A DNA stretch of 64,000 nucleotides from Saccharomonospora glauca K62. GTDB lineage: Bacteria; Actinomycetota; Actinomycetes; Mycobacteriales; Pseudonocardiaceae. The translations under genes and the position numbers were made by a program. Shown here one piece after another: positions 26,963 to 34,538 of the stretch. The DNA lies in NCBI RefSeq assembly GCF_000243395.2, contig NZ_CM001484.1, positions 2,351,847 to 2,415,846 on the forward strand, in the 5' to 3' direction. Below the pieces are notes generated by a model, which saw only the letters and a list, made by a program, of their open reading frames with translations, made no database searches and had not been told where the DNA came from. Within the stretch, counting starts at the first letter, position 1; every line of letters begins with the position of its first letter.

Positions 26963-27858
26963 GGCGAGTCGCCGCCGTCGACATCGGCGGCACGAAGATC
27001 GCCGTCGCGGAGGTGAACGCCGAAGGGGACCTCGGCACGCGGCTGACCGCGCCGACTCCCTCCGACCGCGGAGCGGACGCGGTACTGGACACCGTCACGG
27101 ACCTGGTGCTCTCGCTGAACGGCGTGGAAGCGGTGGGCGTGGGAAGCGCCGGGGTGATCGACCCCCGCACGGGCGTGGTGGTGTCCGCGACCGACACCAT
27201 CAAAGGTTGGGCGGGCACTCCCCTGCGAGCCGAGTTGGAAAACCGGCTGCGGGTCCCCGTCGCCGTCGCAGGCGACGTCCACGCCCACGCCGTCGGTGAG
27301 CACCGGCTCGGCACCGCGCGCCACGCGACCTCACTGCTGCTGGTCACCGCGGGCACCGGGATCGGCGGGGCGTGGAGCGTGAACGGCGAGGTGGTCCCCG
27401 GCACGCACGGGGCCGCGGGTCACCTCGGCCACGTACCGGTCCCCGCCGCCGTCGGACGCCCCTGCACGTGCGGGGGCCATGGTCACGTCGAGGCCGTGGC
27501 CTCGGGACCGGCCATGACCGCCGAGTACCGGCGGCGGTGCCGCACCACCGTGCACGGGCTGACCGACGTCGTGACCCGGGTGCGAGCGGGAGACCCGGTG
27601 GCCGCCGCCGTGCTCACGGACGGCGGTGCCGCCCTGGGCAGCGCTCTCGGCGGCGTGGTCAACACCCTCGCCCCGGACCTCGTCGTGGTCGGGGGCGGCG
27701 TCGCGAACAGCGGTGAACCGTGGTGGTCGGCGCTGACCACCGCCGTGGCCGAAGAACTACTGCCGGCTCTGCGCGACGTACCGGTCGTGCGGTCGATCCT
27801 CGGATCCGACGCCGCGCTCGTGGGCGCGGCCTTCATGGCATGGGAGAGCTTTCGGTGA
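26959..27858 (+). CDS. nanK: ROK-family sugar kinase, probable N-acetylmannosamine kinase
   Basis: 299 residues. The ATP site DIGGTKIAVAEV is at the N-terminus, followed by VGVGSAGVIDP and LVTAGTGIGGAW. The ROK zinc/sugar region GAAGHLGHVPV and PCTCGGHGHVEAVASGPA is present, with HGH in place of the usual GC, so zinc coordination may differ. ManNAc phosphorylation is inferred from its place between nanA and nanE. It overlaps both neighbours by four bases. Confidence 0.82.
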   Translation: MRRVAAVDIGGTKIAVAEVNAEGDLGTRLTAPTPSDRGADAVLDTVTDLVLSLNGVEAVGVGSAGVIDPRTGVVVSATDTIKGWAGTPLRAELENRLRVPVAVAGDVHAHAVGEHRLGTARHATSLLLVTAGTGIGGAWSVNGEVVPGTHGAAGHLGHVPVPAAVGRPCTCGGHGHVEAVASGPAMTAEYRRRCRTTVHGLTDVVTRVRAGDPVAAAVLTDGGAALGSALGGVVNTLAPDLVVVGGGVANSGEPWWSALTTAVAEELLPALRDVPVVRSILGSDAALVGAAFMAWESFR

Positions 27859-28562
27859 TCGACGTGATGGAACGCCTGCGCGGCGGACTCATCGTGTCCT
27901 GCCAGGCCTACCCCGGTGAACCGATGCGTGACCCCCGCACGATGACCCGGATCGCGCGGTCCGTCGTGGACGGTGGTGCCGCCGGGGTGCGGTTGCAGGG
28001 CCTCGACGACATCCGCTCCGGTGCGCTGGCCCTCGACGTGCCGATCGTGGGGATCTGGAAGGACGGCGACGCCGACGTGGTCATCACCCCCACCCTGCGG
28101 CACGCCCTGGCGGTCGCGAAGGCCGGCGCCCACATCGTGGGGTTGGACGGCACTCGCCGCCCTCGGCCCGACGGCCGGACCCTCGCGAGCACCGTCGCCG
28201 AACTCCGCGATCACACCGACACCCTGATCATGGCCGACTGCGGTTCGCTCGACGACGCGCTGGCCGCCGAGGACGCCGGGGTCGACTTCCTGGGCACCAC
28301 CTTGGCCGGCTACACCGGCGAGCGCGCCCGCACCGAAGGCCCCGACCTCGACCTGCTCGACGAGATCCGCGGCGCGTGCCGGCTTCCGGTGATCGTCGAA
28401 GGGCGCGTCCACACCCCGGCGCAGGCCGCCGCGGCCCTCGCGCGCGGCGCGTTCGCCGTGTGCGTGGGCACCGCGATCACCCACCCGAGCACGATCACGA
28501 GCTGGTTCCGCGCCGCCATGGACGAAGTGGCCACCGGCGCCGAAGCACGGGACCGTCCTTAG
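27855..28562 (+). CDS. nanE: N-acetylmannosamine-6-phosphate 2-epimerase
   Basis: 235 residues from GTG 27855, chosen because GGGAGAG lies six bases upstream and the start overlaps the nanK stop; ATG 27840 is an alternative. The TIM-barrel family motifs are clear: LIVSCQAYPGEPM, GAAGVRLQGLDDI, VPIVGIWKDG, GAHIVGLDGTRRPRP, MADCGSLDDALAAEDAGVDFLGTTLAGYT and VIVEGRVHTP. It converts ManNAc-6-P to GlcNAc-6-P, the step that joins sialic-acid breakdown to amino-sugar metabolism. NagA and NagB are not in this window. Confidence 0.93.
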   Translation: MIDVMERLRGGLIVSCQAYPGEPMRDPRTMTRIARSVVDGGAAGVRLQGLDDIRSGALALDVPIVGIWKDGDADVVITPTLRHALAVAKAGAHIVGLDGTRRPRPDGRTLASTVAELRDHTDTLIMADCGSLDDALAAEDAGVDFLGTTLAGYTGERARTEGPDLDLLDEIRGACRLPVIVEGRVHTPAQAAAALARGAFAVCVGTAITHPSTITSWFRAAMDEVATGAEARDRP

Positions 28563-28575
28563 TCGGAAGACACAA

Positions 28576-29052
28576 TCACTGACCGTGGAAGGCCTGATAG
28601 ATCACCACGCAGGCCACGGTGGCCGGAATCGCGATGACCGTCAGCGCCACGAAGGTGGGCCTGAGGCGCCGCACCGAGGTCACCGCCGACACGGGAGAGC
28701 GCACCGGTCGGGGAGGCCGGGCCGGCGGCCGCGGGCTCACCGGTGCGCGGCGTGGTGGTGCGGGCGCGGGTTTCGACACCGGTGGTTGTGGTGGCGGAGG
28801 AGTCCTCTTCGGTCGCGACGCGGACGCGGGGAGGGCATCCGGTTTCGGGGCACGGGGCTGTCTCGTCTCCGTCGCGGCTGCGGGGAGACGGTCGGGTGGG
28901 GCGGTGGACGCGGGCGATGGTGGCGTGCCGGCGGGAAGGGTCTCGGGAAAGCCGTCGGCCAGGAGTTCGTCGCGAGTGGGAGCGAGGGTGTGCAGGTCCG
29001 GCACACGGCAGGCCCGAGTACCTTGTCGGCACTCCAACACGGTCGCGGGCAC
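28576..29052 (-). CDS. Proline-rich protein with C-terminal transmembrane helix
   Basis: Up to 158 residues. The middle is rich in Pro, Ala, Arg and Ser, followed by a basic stretch and a clear hydrophobic helix (FVALTVIAIPATVACVVIYQ) seven or so residues from the C-terminus, so it is probably tail-anchored. GTG 29052 directly follows an in-frame TAA; GTG 29004, giving a product that starts with the residues encoded at PDLHTLAPTRDELLADGFPE, is another start. The upstream frame (see 29053-29463) may be a frameshifted N-terminal part. It is convergent with nanE. No family is recognised. Confidence 0.5.
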   Translation of the reverse strand: MPATVLECRQGTRACRVPDLHTLAPTRDELLADGFPETLPAGTPPSPASTAPPDRLPAAATETRQPRAPKPDALPASASRPKRTPPPPQPPVSKPAPAPPRRAPVSPRPPARPPRPVRSPVSAVTSVRRLRPTFVALTVIAIPATVACVVIYQAFHGQ

Positions 29053-29463
29053 CGATTACGCATCCGGTGCACTGGCCGCCGCAACCACACCACCCGCGAC
29101 TCCGCCCCGGCAGGCCCTCGCCCGAGGTCCCCGGTCCCTTCTGCACCCGCACCGGCACGATGTCGACCGTAGTGATCATCGGAACGGGCATGGTGCCGCC
29201 GAACGAGTGGCAGCGGCGGGAGCACATCACCGGGGTCGGCGGCCACGCCCACCACGTCACCGCGGCGCCAACAGTCGACGCGGCGACCACGTGAAGACCC
29301 GGCCCACCACCACGACAACGGCTTCCGTTCCCCGCGCGAGGTGCCCTTTCGGCGCCGCCTCCTCCACACCACGCCAGCACAGATCACGAGGTGGTCCGAC
29401 CGCGCCCGTGGCATCCTCGCGTCCGGGCCCGCCCGTTGTCACCTGGCGGGCCCGCATGCTCGC
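29053..29463 (-). other. 411-base stretch with a possible frameshifted coding segment
   Basis: On the minus strand, from a GTG at 29290, a frame with strong third-position GC encodes a hydrophobic N-terminus and two Cys clusters (MCSRRC and WCGCGGQCTGC). It has no stop before it runs into the overlapping frame of the proline-rich protein at about 29050. This could be the N-terminal part of that gene separated by a frameshift, a separate overlapping gene, or a chance open frame. Nothing else is seen here. Confidence 0.3.
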
Positions 29464-30222
29464 TCACGCCTTGGCGGTCGGCTTCTGCGTCTTCAGCCAT
29501 TCCTCGAACGTGGTCGGGGCGATGCGCGCGTCCTTGCCGGGGAGGAGAACCTCGCCCGCCGTGTTGGGTCCGAAGATTCCCGACCACGTGGGGACGAGCT
29601 TGATGTCCCGGCCGCGCGCCTGATAGGTCCGCCGTGCCATGTCGACGAGATCCTGGGTCTCGGGGCCGGCGACGTCGACGTAGCGGCCCTGCGGTTCTCC
29701 GACCGCGATCTCGGCGAGGATCTCGGCCACGTCGTCCGGGTCGATGGGTTGCAGGAGCAGCGGCGCGACGGTGGCGACTCCGTCCTTCTCCGTCCATTCC
29801 GCCGTCATCGCGGCGAAGTCGTGGAACTGCGTGAACGGCATGATGGTCCACGGCACCGGCCCGGCTTCCACGAGTCGTTCCTGTTCCCGCTTGCCGAAGT
29901 AGTGGGGGTCGGCGTCGACCTTGTGGACTCCGGCGATCGAGATCAGCACGTGGTGCCGTACTTTCGCCCGCTCGCCCGCGGCCAACAGGTTGCGCGTCAT
30001 GGTGCCGAAGTACTCCACCGTCTCCTTCACGTCGGCGTGGGGCATGCTCACGGCGTCGATGACGACCTCGACACCGGCGAGCGCGTCGTCCAGCCCCTTG
30101 CCGGTGTTCAGGTCCACGCCGAGCGAACGGCTGATGCGGACGACGTCGTGACCGTCGCGTTCGAGGACGGCGACGGTGCGAGCACCGACGTTCCCCGTGG
30201 CCCCGGCGACTGCGATACGCAT
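29464..30222 (-). CDS. NmrA-like NAD(P)-binding reductase
   Basis: 252 residues from ATG 30222 behind ACGAAGGAGATCGTC. The Rossmann motif GATGNVG sits at 7-13, followed by SRSLGVDLNTG. The middle contains HHVLISIAGVHKVD and FGKREQERLVEAGPVPWTIM, where the active-site Tyr is absent, as in atypical SDR (NmrA/NAD(P)H-binding) proteins. It could be a redox sensor or a quinone or nucleotide-sugar reductase. It is divergent from an Rrf2-family regulator and so likely controlled by it. Confidence 0.85.
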   Translation of the reverse strand: MRIAVAGATGNVGARTVAVLERDGHDVVRISRSLGVDLNTGKGLDDALAGVEVVIDAVSMPHADVKETVEYFGTMTRNLLAAGERAKVRHHVLISIAGVHKVDADPHYFGKREQERLVEAGPVPWTIMPFTQFHDFAAMTAEWTEKDGVATVAPLLLQPIDPDDVAEILAEIAVGEPQGRYVDVAGPETQDLVDMARRTYQARGRDIKLVPTWSGIFGPNTAGEVLLPGKDARIAPTTFEEWLKTQKPTAKA

Positions 30223-30260
30223 GACGATCTCCTTCGTGACGATCTTCGCGATACGGCGCG

Positions 30261-30292
30261 ACATTATCGCGGACTTAAGAGATCCGCAATGT
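30261..30292. promoter_or_regulatory. Inverted repeat between NmrA and Rrf2 genes
   Basis: GCGGACTTAAGAGATCCGC (30269-30287) carries GCGGA/TCCGC arms, and outside these ACATT (30261-30265) pairs with AATGT (30288-30292). It lies 24 bases before the Rrf2 start and 39 bases before the NmrA start, a natural position for Rrf2 autoregulation and control of the reductase. Confidence 0.5.
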
Positions 30293-30310
30293 CTTCGATA
30301 CACTGGAGAA

Positions 30311-30781
30311 GTGAAGTTGCCAGTGAGTACGGAGTGGGTGTTGCACTGCGCCACCACGTTGGCGCAGCTCGATCCGCGGGACACCGTGTCGGCGGCACAA
30401 CTGGCGGACTACTTCGACCTCCCCGCCCCCTACCTCGCCAAGCAATTGAAGGCTCTCGCCAAGGCGGGCGTGCTCACGGCGACTCCCGGACCGCGTGGCG
30501 GCTATCGACTCGCGCGTTCGGCGGCCGACATCACGCTGCTGCAGATCGTGGAGGCCGTGGACGGCACGGCCTCCCCCTACGAGTGTCACGAGATCCGCCA
30601 GCGGGGCCGGGGCGCTCTGCCTCCCGAGGACTGTCGTGACACCTGTGTGCTGGCCGCGAAGATGGCCGACGCCCACGAGGCATGGCGCCGCAGCCTGGCG
30701 GGCGTCACGCTCGCCGACATCCTCGACGAGATCCCGTCCTGGGCACCCGCCCGCACCCGTTCCCTGCTCACCGGAGCATGA
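30311..30781 (+). CDS. Rrf2-family transcriptional regulator
   Basis: 156 residues from GTG 30311. The winged helix includes VSAAQLADYFDLPAPYLAKQ and the wing TPGPRGGYRLAR. Three Cys residues follow (C92, C108, C112), as in Rrf2 proteins that hold an iron-sulfur cluster or act as thiol switches. It is divergent from the NmrA-type reductase and overlaps the tyrosine recombinase start. A redox-responsive repressor of the reductase is the best reading; this is inferred from family and layout. Confidence 0.88.
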   Translation: MKLPVSTEWVLHCATTLAQLDPRDTVSAAQLADYFDLPAPYLAKQLKALAKAGVLTATPGPRGGYRLARSAADITLLQIVEAVDGTASPYECHEIRQRGRGALPPEDCRDTCVLAAKMADAHEAWRRSLAGVTLADILDEIPSWAPARTRSLLTGA

Positions 30782-31899
30782 TGGAGTCCCTCGACCGGCC
30801 CTTCCCGGCCCCACGTCCCAATCTTCCCGACGTCGCGCCTCACCTCGCGCCGCTGCCCCCGCCCTCCACCGGGTTGTCGCCCCACCGCGTGGACGAGGCC
30901 GTGCGTCACCAACTGGTGTCCGACATCGGCGCGGAGCGGCTCGAAGCGTTGGCGCGGTGTCTGGACCGGACCACGTTCGGTGTGGTGCTGCACTGGCTGT
31001 CCAGTTACCAGCGCCGTTCCCTGGACACCAAACGCGGTTACGCCGAGGACATCTGCCGCATCGCCGAGTGGTTCAGCGCCGCCACCGGACGCCGGCCCGC
31101 GGATCTGCTGACCAGCCTCACGTTCGACACCGTGACCGCCTGGTCCCTCTACGCCAAGAGCAAGGGTTGGTCGGCGCGCACCCAGCGCCGCTACCTGTCC
31201 GCGCTGTCCTCGTTGTTCGACCACGCCCGCCGCGCCCACCGCATCCCCGTGGAGAACCCGGTACACCTGGCCACCCACGCGCCCCCGATCGGCACCTCGA
31301 CCAACGGCCGCCCACCGGGCGCCACCCGCGTGCTGGAGTTGTCCGAGGTCGCCGCACTCTCCGCCGCGTGTTCCAGCCACGAGGAACACCTGGTGTTCGA
31401 GTTGTTGTTCACCCAGGGGCTGCGGGAGTCCGAGGTGGTCTCGCTCGACATCGACAACCTCGATCGCACCCACATGCCCCCGGTGTTGTCGGTGGCCCGC
31501 AAGGGAGGCCGGTGGATACGGCGCCGGCTCGGCGACGCGGCGGCTCGGCACCTGGACGCCTACCTCGACGGCCGCGCCACCGGACCGGTGCTCGTCCATC
31601 CGACGACGGGGCTGCGGCGCGACCGGCACCAGCTCATCAGCATCACCCGGCGGCTCGCCCGCCACGCCCGCCTCCACGAGCCCCGCAAGGTCACCCCGCA
31701 CGTGCTTCGGGCGACGGCCATCACCGCCCTGCTCGACAAGGGAAAGCCGTTGCAGGAGGTGCAGGAGTGGGCGGGTCACGCCCATGCCTCCACCACCCGC
31801 GGCTACTGGGAACGGCGTAACAGCATGCAGCGTGACGCCGCACTGTCCGCCACCCTCACCGCCGATCTCGCCGACGCCGCGGCACGGTTGGACGAGTGA
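30778..31899 (+). CDS. Tyrosine recombinase/integrase (XerC-like)
   Basis: 373 residues. The N-terminal SAM-like core-binding domain spans about 55-165 (WLSSYQRRSLDTKRGYAEDI). The catalytic domain has all six expected residues: Arg in GLRESEV, Lys in ARKGG, His-x-x-Arg in HVLRATA, His in GHAHAS and the Tyr in TRGYWER. ATG 30778 overlaps the Rrf2 stop (30779-30781). No attachment repeats, transposon ends or phage genes are seen beside it, so it is either a stand-alone host recombinase or an element remnant. Confidence 0.88.
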   Translation: MMESLDRPFPAPRPNLPDVAPHLAPLPPPSTGLSPHRVDEAVRHQLVSDIGAERLEALARCLDRTTFGVVLHWLSSYQRRSLDTKRGYAEDICRIAEWFSAATGRRPADLLTSLTFDTVTAWSLYAKSKGWSARTQRRYLSALSSLFDHARRAHRIPVENPVHLATHAPPIGTSTNGRPPGATRVLELSEVAALSAACSSHEEHLVFELLFTQGLRESEVVSLDIDNLDRTHMPPVLSVARKGGRWIRRRLGDAAARHLDAYLDGRATGPVLVHPTTGLRRDRHQLISITRRLARHARLHEPRKVTPHVLRATAITALLDKGKPLQEVQEWAGHAHASTTRGYWERRNSMQRDAALSATLTADLADAAARLDE

Positions 31900-31911
31900 C
31901 CGGGGCGCCGG

Positions 31912-32955
31912 TCAGGCCGCCAAGGACCCCACCGTACGCAGCAGGGCGTCGCGTATTCCCGTGCCGTGGCGAACCGTGCTGATCCACCCCAGCCACCGCG
32001 CGGCCGCCGCGATGCGCTGGGTGGGGCGACGCCGTCGCCGGTCGTATTCGCGCAACCCGGTACGCACGTCCTCTTCCGTCACCGCCCGCGCGAGACAACG
32101 AGCCAACGTCAGCCCGTCCACCAGCGCCTGGCACGCGCCCTGCCCGAGGTCCGGCGTCATGGTGTGGGCGGCGTCGCCCACGAGCACGGTGTTTCCGACG
32201 ACGTAGCTCGGCAACGACGGAGCGAGGTAGTGCAGGCGGTGGCGGAGCATCCGCTCCGGGTCCGCTCGTCGCAGCACCGAGGCCACCGGGTCCGGCCACT
32301 CGCCGAAGTGCGCGAGCAGGGCCCGGTGATCCTCGTCGAGCGTCCGGGGCACGAGTGGGGTTTCCAGGACGGCGTAGAAGTTGGTGCGGTCGGGCGTCAG
32401 GGGTGAGTAGCCGAACTTGGCTCTCGGCCCCCACACCTCCCCGGCGTGCCGAACGCCGAAGTCGATCACGGAACGCCACACCGTGTATCCCGTGTCGCGC
32501 AGCCCGTGCCGGGCTCCGAACAGACGCCGCCGCACCGCGCTGTGCGCGCCGTCGGCGCCGATCACCACGTCCGCCTCGCCCTCCCATTCCCGACCGAAGT
32601 GGACGGTTCCGTCGGGCAACGACTCGAACAGCAGTCCGAGGAGGTCCGGTCGCGCCACTACGTACACGTCCTCGCCCGCACGGCGGCGGATGCGGGTGGT
32701 GTCGATCTCGACGAGTGTCCGTCCGTCCCAACGCTGGATCACACCCGGTCGCTGCGGTTTTCCGCGACGACGTAGTTCGTCGGCCAGCCCCAGTTCCGCG
32801 AGGGCTCGGACGGCGTTCGGCCACATGCCGAGCCCCGTCCCGTCGTTCGCCAAGGCGGGCGCGCGCTCGTACACGTGCACTCGCCAACCCGCGCGTGTCA
32901 GCCCGGCCGCCGCGGCCAGTCCCGCGATTCCGCCTCCGATTATCCGTGCTTCCAT
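31912..32955 (-). CDS. FAD-dependent monooxygenase (PHBH-like)
   Basis: 347 residues. The dinucleotide-binding GGGIAG motif lies at residues 7-12 and is followed by a Glu-Arg at the end of strand 2 (HVYERAPAL). The second FAD motif is VLVGDAAHTMTPDLGQGACQ near the C-terminus, with the intermediate ADVVIGADGAHSAVRR. This is the aromatic-hydroxylase superfamily; the substrate is unknown. It is divergent from a TetR regulator, with two palindromic sites between the starts, which suggests inducible detoxification or degradation of a small molecule. Confidence 0.9.
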   Translation of the reverse strand: MEARIIGGGIAGLAAAAGLTRAGWRVHVYERAPALANDGTGLGMWPNAVRALAELGLADELRRRGKPQRPGVIQRWDGRTLVEIDTTRIRRRAGEDVYVVARPDLLGLLFESLPDGTVHFGREWEGEADVVIGADGAHSAVRRRLFGARHGLRDTGYTVWRSVIDFGVRHAGEVWGPRAKFGYSPLTPDRTNFYAVLETPLVPRTLDEDHRALLAHFGEWPDPVASVLRRADPERMLRHRLHYLAPSLPSYVVGNTVLVGDAAHTMTPDLGQGACQALVDGLTLARCLARAVTEEDVRTGLREYDRRRRRPTQRIAAAARWLGWISTVRHGTGIRDALLRTVGSLAA

Positions 32956-32965
32956 GCCGCCACCG

Positions 32966-32981
32966 TACTACAGATGTAGTA
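32966..32981. promoter_or_regulatory. TetR operator candidate 1
   Basis: TACTACAGATGTAGTA has perfect 7-bp arms around a 2-base centre. Together with the second palindrome, centred 21 bases away (two helical turns), it fills the 55-base gap between the monooxygenase and TetR genes. Confidence 0.75.
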
Positions 32982-32986
32982 GATCG

Positions 32987-33002
32987 CACTACGGGTGTAG
33001 TG
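32987..33002. promoter_or_regulatory. TetR operator candidate 2
   Basis: CACTACGGGTGTAGTG has perfect 6-bp arms (CACTAC / GTAGTG) and shares the ACTAC/GTAGT half-site with the first palindrome. It lies eight bases before the TetR start codon. Confidence 0.75.
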
Positions 33003-33010
33003 TTGGGTGC

Positions 33011-33577
33011 GTGACAGCACGGAGGGACCAGGTACTCAACGCCGCGATTCGCGTCCTCGGCACCAAAGGAACCAGACAGCTCACCCACCGGGCCGTCGAC
33101 GCCGAGGCTCAACTGCCCCAGGGCTCGACCTCGAACTACTTCCGCAACCGCGACGCGCTCGTCGCGGGCGTCCTCGACCGGCTCGTGGCTCAGGACGAGC
33201 AGGCCTGGGGGCTCTTCTCCGCCGACCTGGCCACCATCACGCTCACCCTCGACGGCTTCGCCGACGCCGTGGTGCAGTTCGTGGAGGAACTCGCGACCAC
33301 CGCCCGCACCGCCACGCTCGCCCGGCACGCGATCTTCCTCGAAGCCGCGCACCACAAGCATCTCCGCGACCAGATCGAGATCCGTCAGCGACGCCTGGCG
33401 GCCTGGGGCGCACCGTGGCTGGAACGGTTGGGGTCACCGCACCCCGAGCGGGACTTCGCCGCGCTCCGGTCCCTCCTGGACGGTCTGCTGTTGCACCAGT
33501 GCTCGCTGCCCGACCCCGACTTCGACCCGTCGGGACCGGTGAAAGCCCTGCTCGACGGGCTGAGTCGCCGCTGGTGA
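33011..33577 (+). CDS. TetR-family repressor
   Basis: 188 residues from GTG 33011. The N-terminal helix-turn-helix reads QVLNAAIRVLGTKGTRQLTH followed by QGSTSNYFRNRDALVAGVL, typical of TetR proteins. The C-terminal helical part is ligand-binding and unspecific. It is divergent from the FAD monooxygenase, and both promoters overlap two palindromic operators, so it most likely represses both genes until the monooxygenase substrate appears. Confidence 0.92.
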   Translation: MTARRDQVLNAAIRVLGTKGTRQLTHRAVDAEAQLPQGSTSNYFRNRDALVAGVLDRLVAQDEQAWGLFSADLATITLTLDGFADAVVQFVEELATTARTATLARHAIFLEAAHHKHLRDQIEIRQRRLAAWGAPWLERLGSPHPERDFAALRSLLDGLLLHQCSLPDPDFDPSGPVKALLDGLSRRW

Positions 33578-33583
33578 CACGCG

Positions 33584-33610
33584 CCTCGCCCGTGCGGCGC
33601 CGTGGCGAGG
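33584..33610. terminator. Hairpin between convergent TetR and FadR genes
   Basis: CCTCGCC (33584-33590) pairs with GGCGAGG (33604-33610) around a 13-base GC-rich loop, directly after the TetR stop and 22 bases before the stop of the opposing regulator. Confidence 0.45.
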
Positions 33611-33631
33611 GAATGGCCGTCCCCGAACGGG

Positions 33632-34339
33632 CTAGGCGTCTTCGTCCGGGTCCCAGTCGAGCAGCCGAACCTTCGCCACCGTGCGCACGTGACGACGCAT
33701 GGCCGCCGCCGCACGGGCGGGCTCTCCCCGGCTGATGGCGTCGAAGATGGCCTGATGCTGCCGCAGCGACCGGCGGGGCCGTCCGGGCTGGCGCAGCGAT
33801 TCGGTGCGGCTTTCGGTGATCTGGTCGGAGATGGAGCGCATGAACTCCGCCAGCAACGCGCTGCGGGCGGCCGCCGTCACCGCAGCGTGGAAGCGTCGAT
33901 CACCCTCAACGCCGTGCCCGCCCGCCTCGATCTCGGCACGCATGTGAGCCAACGCCGCCTCCAGTTCGTCGAGGTCCTCGGGGGTGCGGCGTTCGGCGGC
34001 GAGTTCGGCGAGCTTGGTCTCGATCGCCTCGCGCGCCTCCAGGACGTCGGGCAGCCGCCGTCGCCGCGCGACGAGTTGCTCCACCGGCTCCACGTCCAGC
34101 GTGTCGCGCACGAGGAAGCTGCCTCCGCCGTGGCGGGTCTCGACCAGTCCCTGGACCTCCAGCACCACGATGGCCTGCTTGACCGAGGCCCTGCTCACGC
34201 CGAGCCGCTGCGCCAATTCGCGTTCGGCCGGCAGTCGATCCCCCGCCCGCAGCCGGGAGTGGGCGACGTACTCCCGCAGCCGCTCGATGACCTGCTCGTA
34301 CAACCTGGGCCGCGACATCGGCCGCAGAGCGTCTGACAC
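33632..34339 (-). CDS. FadR-family regulator, MatR-like
   Basis: 235 residues from GTG 34339 (AGAGG seven bases upstream). Winged helix: LYEQVIERLREYVAHSRLR, then ELAQRLGVSRASVKQAIVVL and TRHGGGSFLV. The C-terminal FCD domain (about 90-225) contains EGDRRFHAAV and HQAIFDAIS. It is divergent from the malonate genes matC-matB and the carboxyltransferase, with a palindrome at 34469-34489 between them, matching the classical matR arrangement in Rhizobium. The ligand is inferred to be malonate or malonyl-CoA. Confidence 0.82.
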   Translation of the reverse strand: MSDALRPMSRPRLYEQVIERLREYVAHSRLRAGDRLPAERELAQRLGVSRASVKQAIVVLEVQGLVETRHGGGSFLVRDTLDVEPVEQLVARRRRLPDVLEAREAIETKLAELAAERRTPEDLDELEAALAHMRAEIEAGGHGVEGDRRFHAAVTAAARSALLAEFMRSISDQITESRTESLRQPGRPRRSLRQHQAIFDAISRGEPARAAAAMRRHVRTVAKVRLLDWDPDEDA

Positions 34340-34440
34340 TTCGTTTCCTCTTCGGCGCACGGTCTTCCCGCGGATTCGATCCTCGCAGCCTAACAGCGCG
34401 ACGCCGGGGAAGCGGGTCAGTCACCGAACCGGAGAGGATC

Positions 34441-34489
34441 TTGACAGCTGTGGCCGGCCTCACGCAAAGTGGTTCAGCCACTGAGCCAC
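34441..34489 (+). promoter_or_regulatory. Promoter with overlapping palindromic operator for the malonate operon
   Basis: TTGACA (34441-34446) is a perfect -35 box; with 18-base spacing the -10 candidate CAAAGT is weak (34465-34470). Just downstream GTGGTTCAGCCACTGAGCCA (34469-34488, plus C34489) is a palindrome with GTGG-TCAG arms mirrored as CTGA-CCAC. A repressor bound here would cover the transcription start, fitting FadR-type control. Confidence 0.6.
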
Positions 34490-34538
34490 CAGGCCACTCG
34501 GACACCCTGAGCGAGCCCAAAGACGGGAGTCGTCGCGT

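Noticed and set aside
30778..31899. A genomic island bounded by the tyrosine recombinase
   Set aside because: No att-like direct repeats, phage or conjugation genes, or tRNA end nearby; flanks are ordinary metabolic and regulatory genes.
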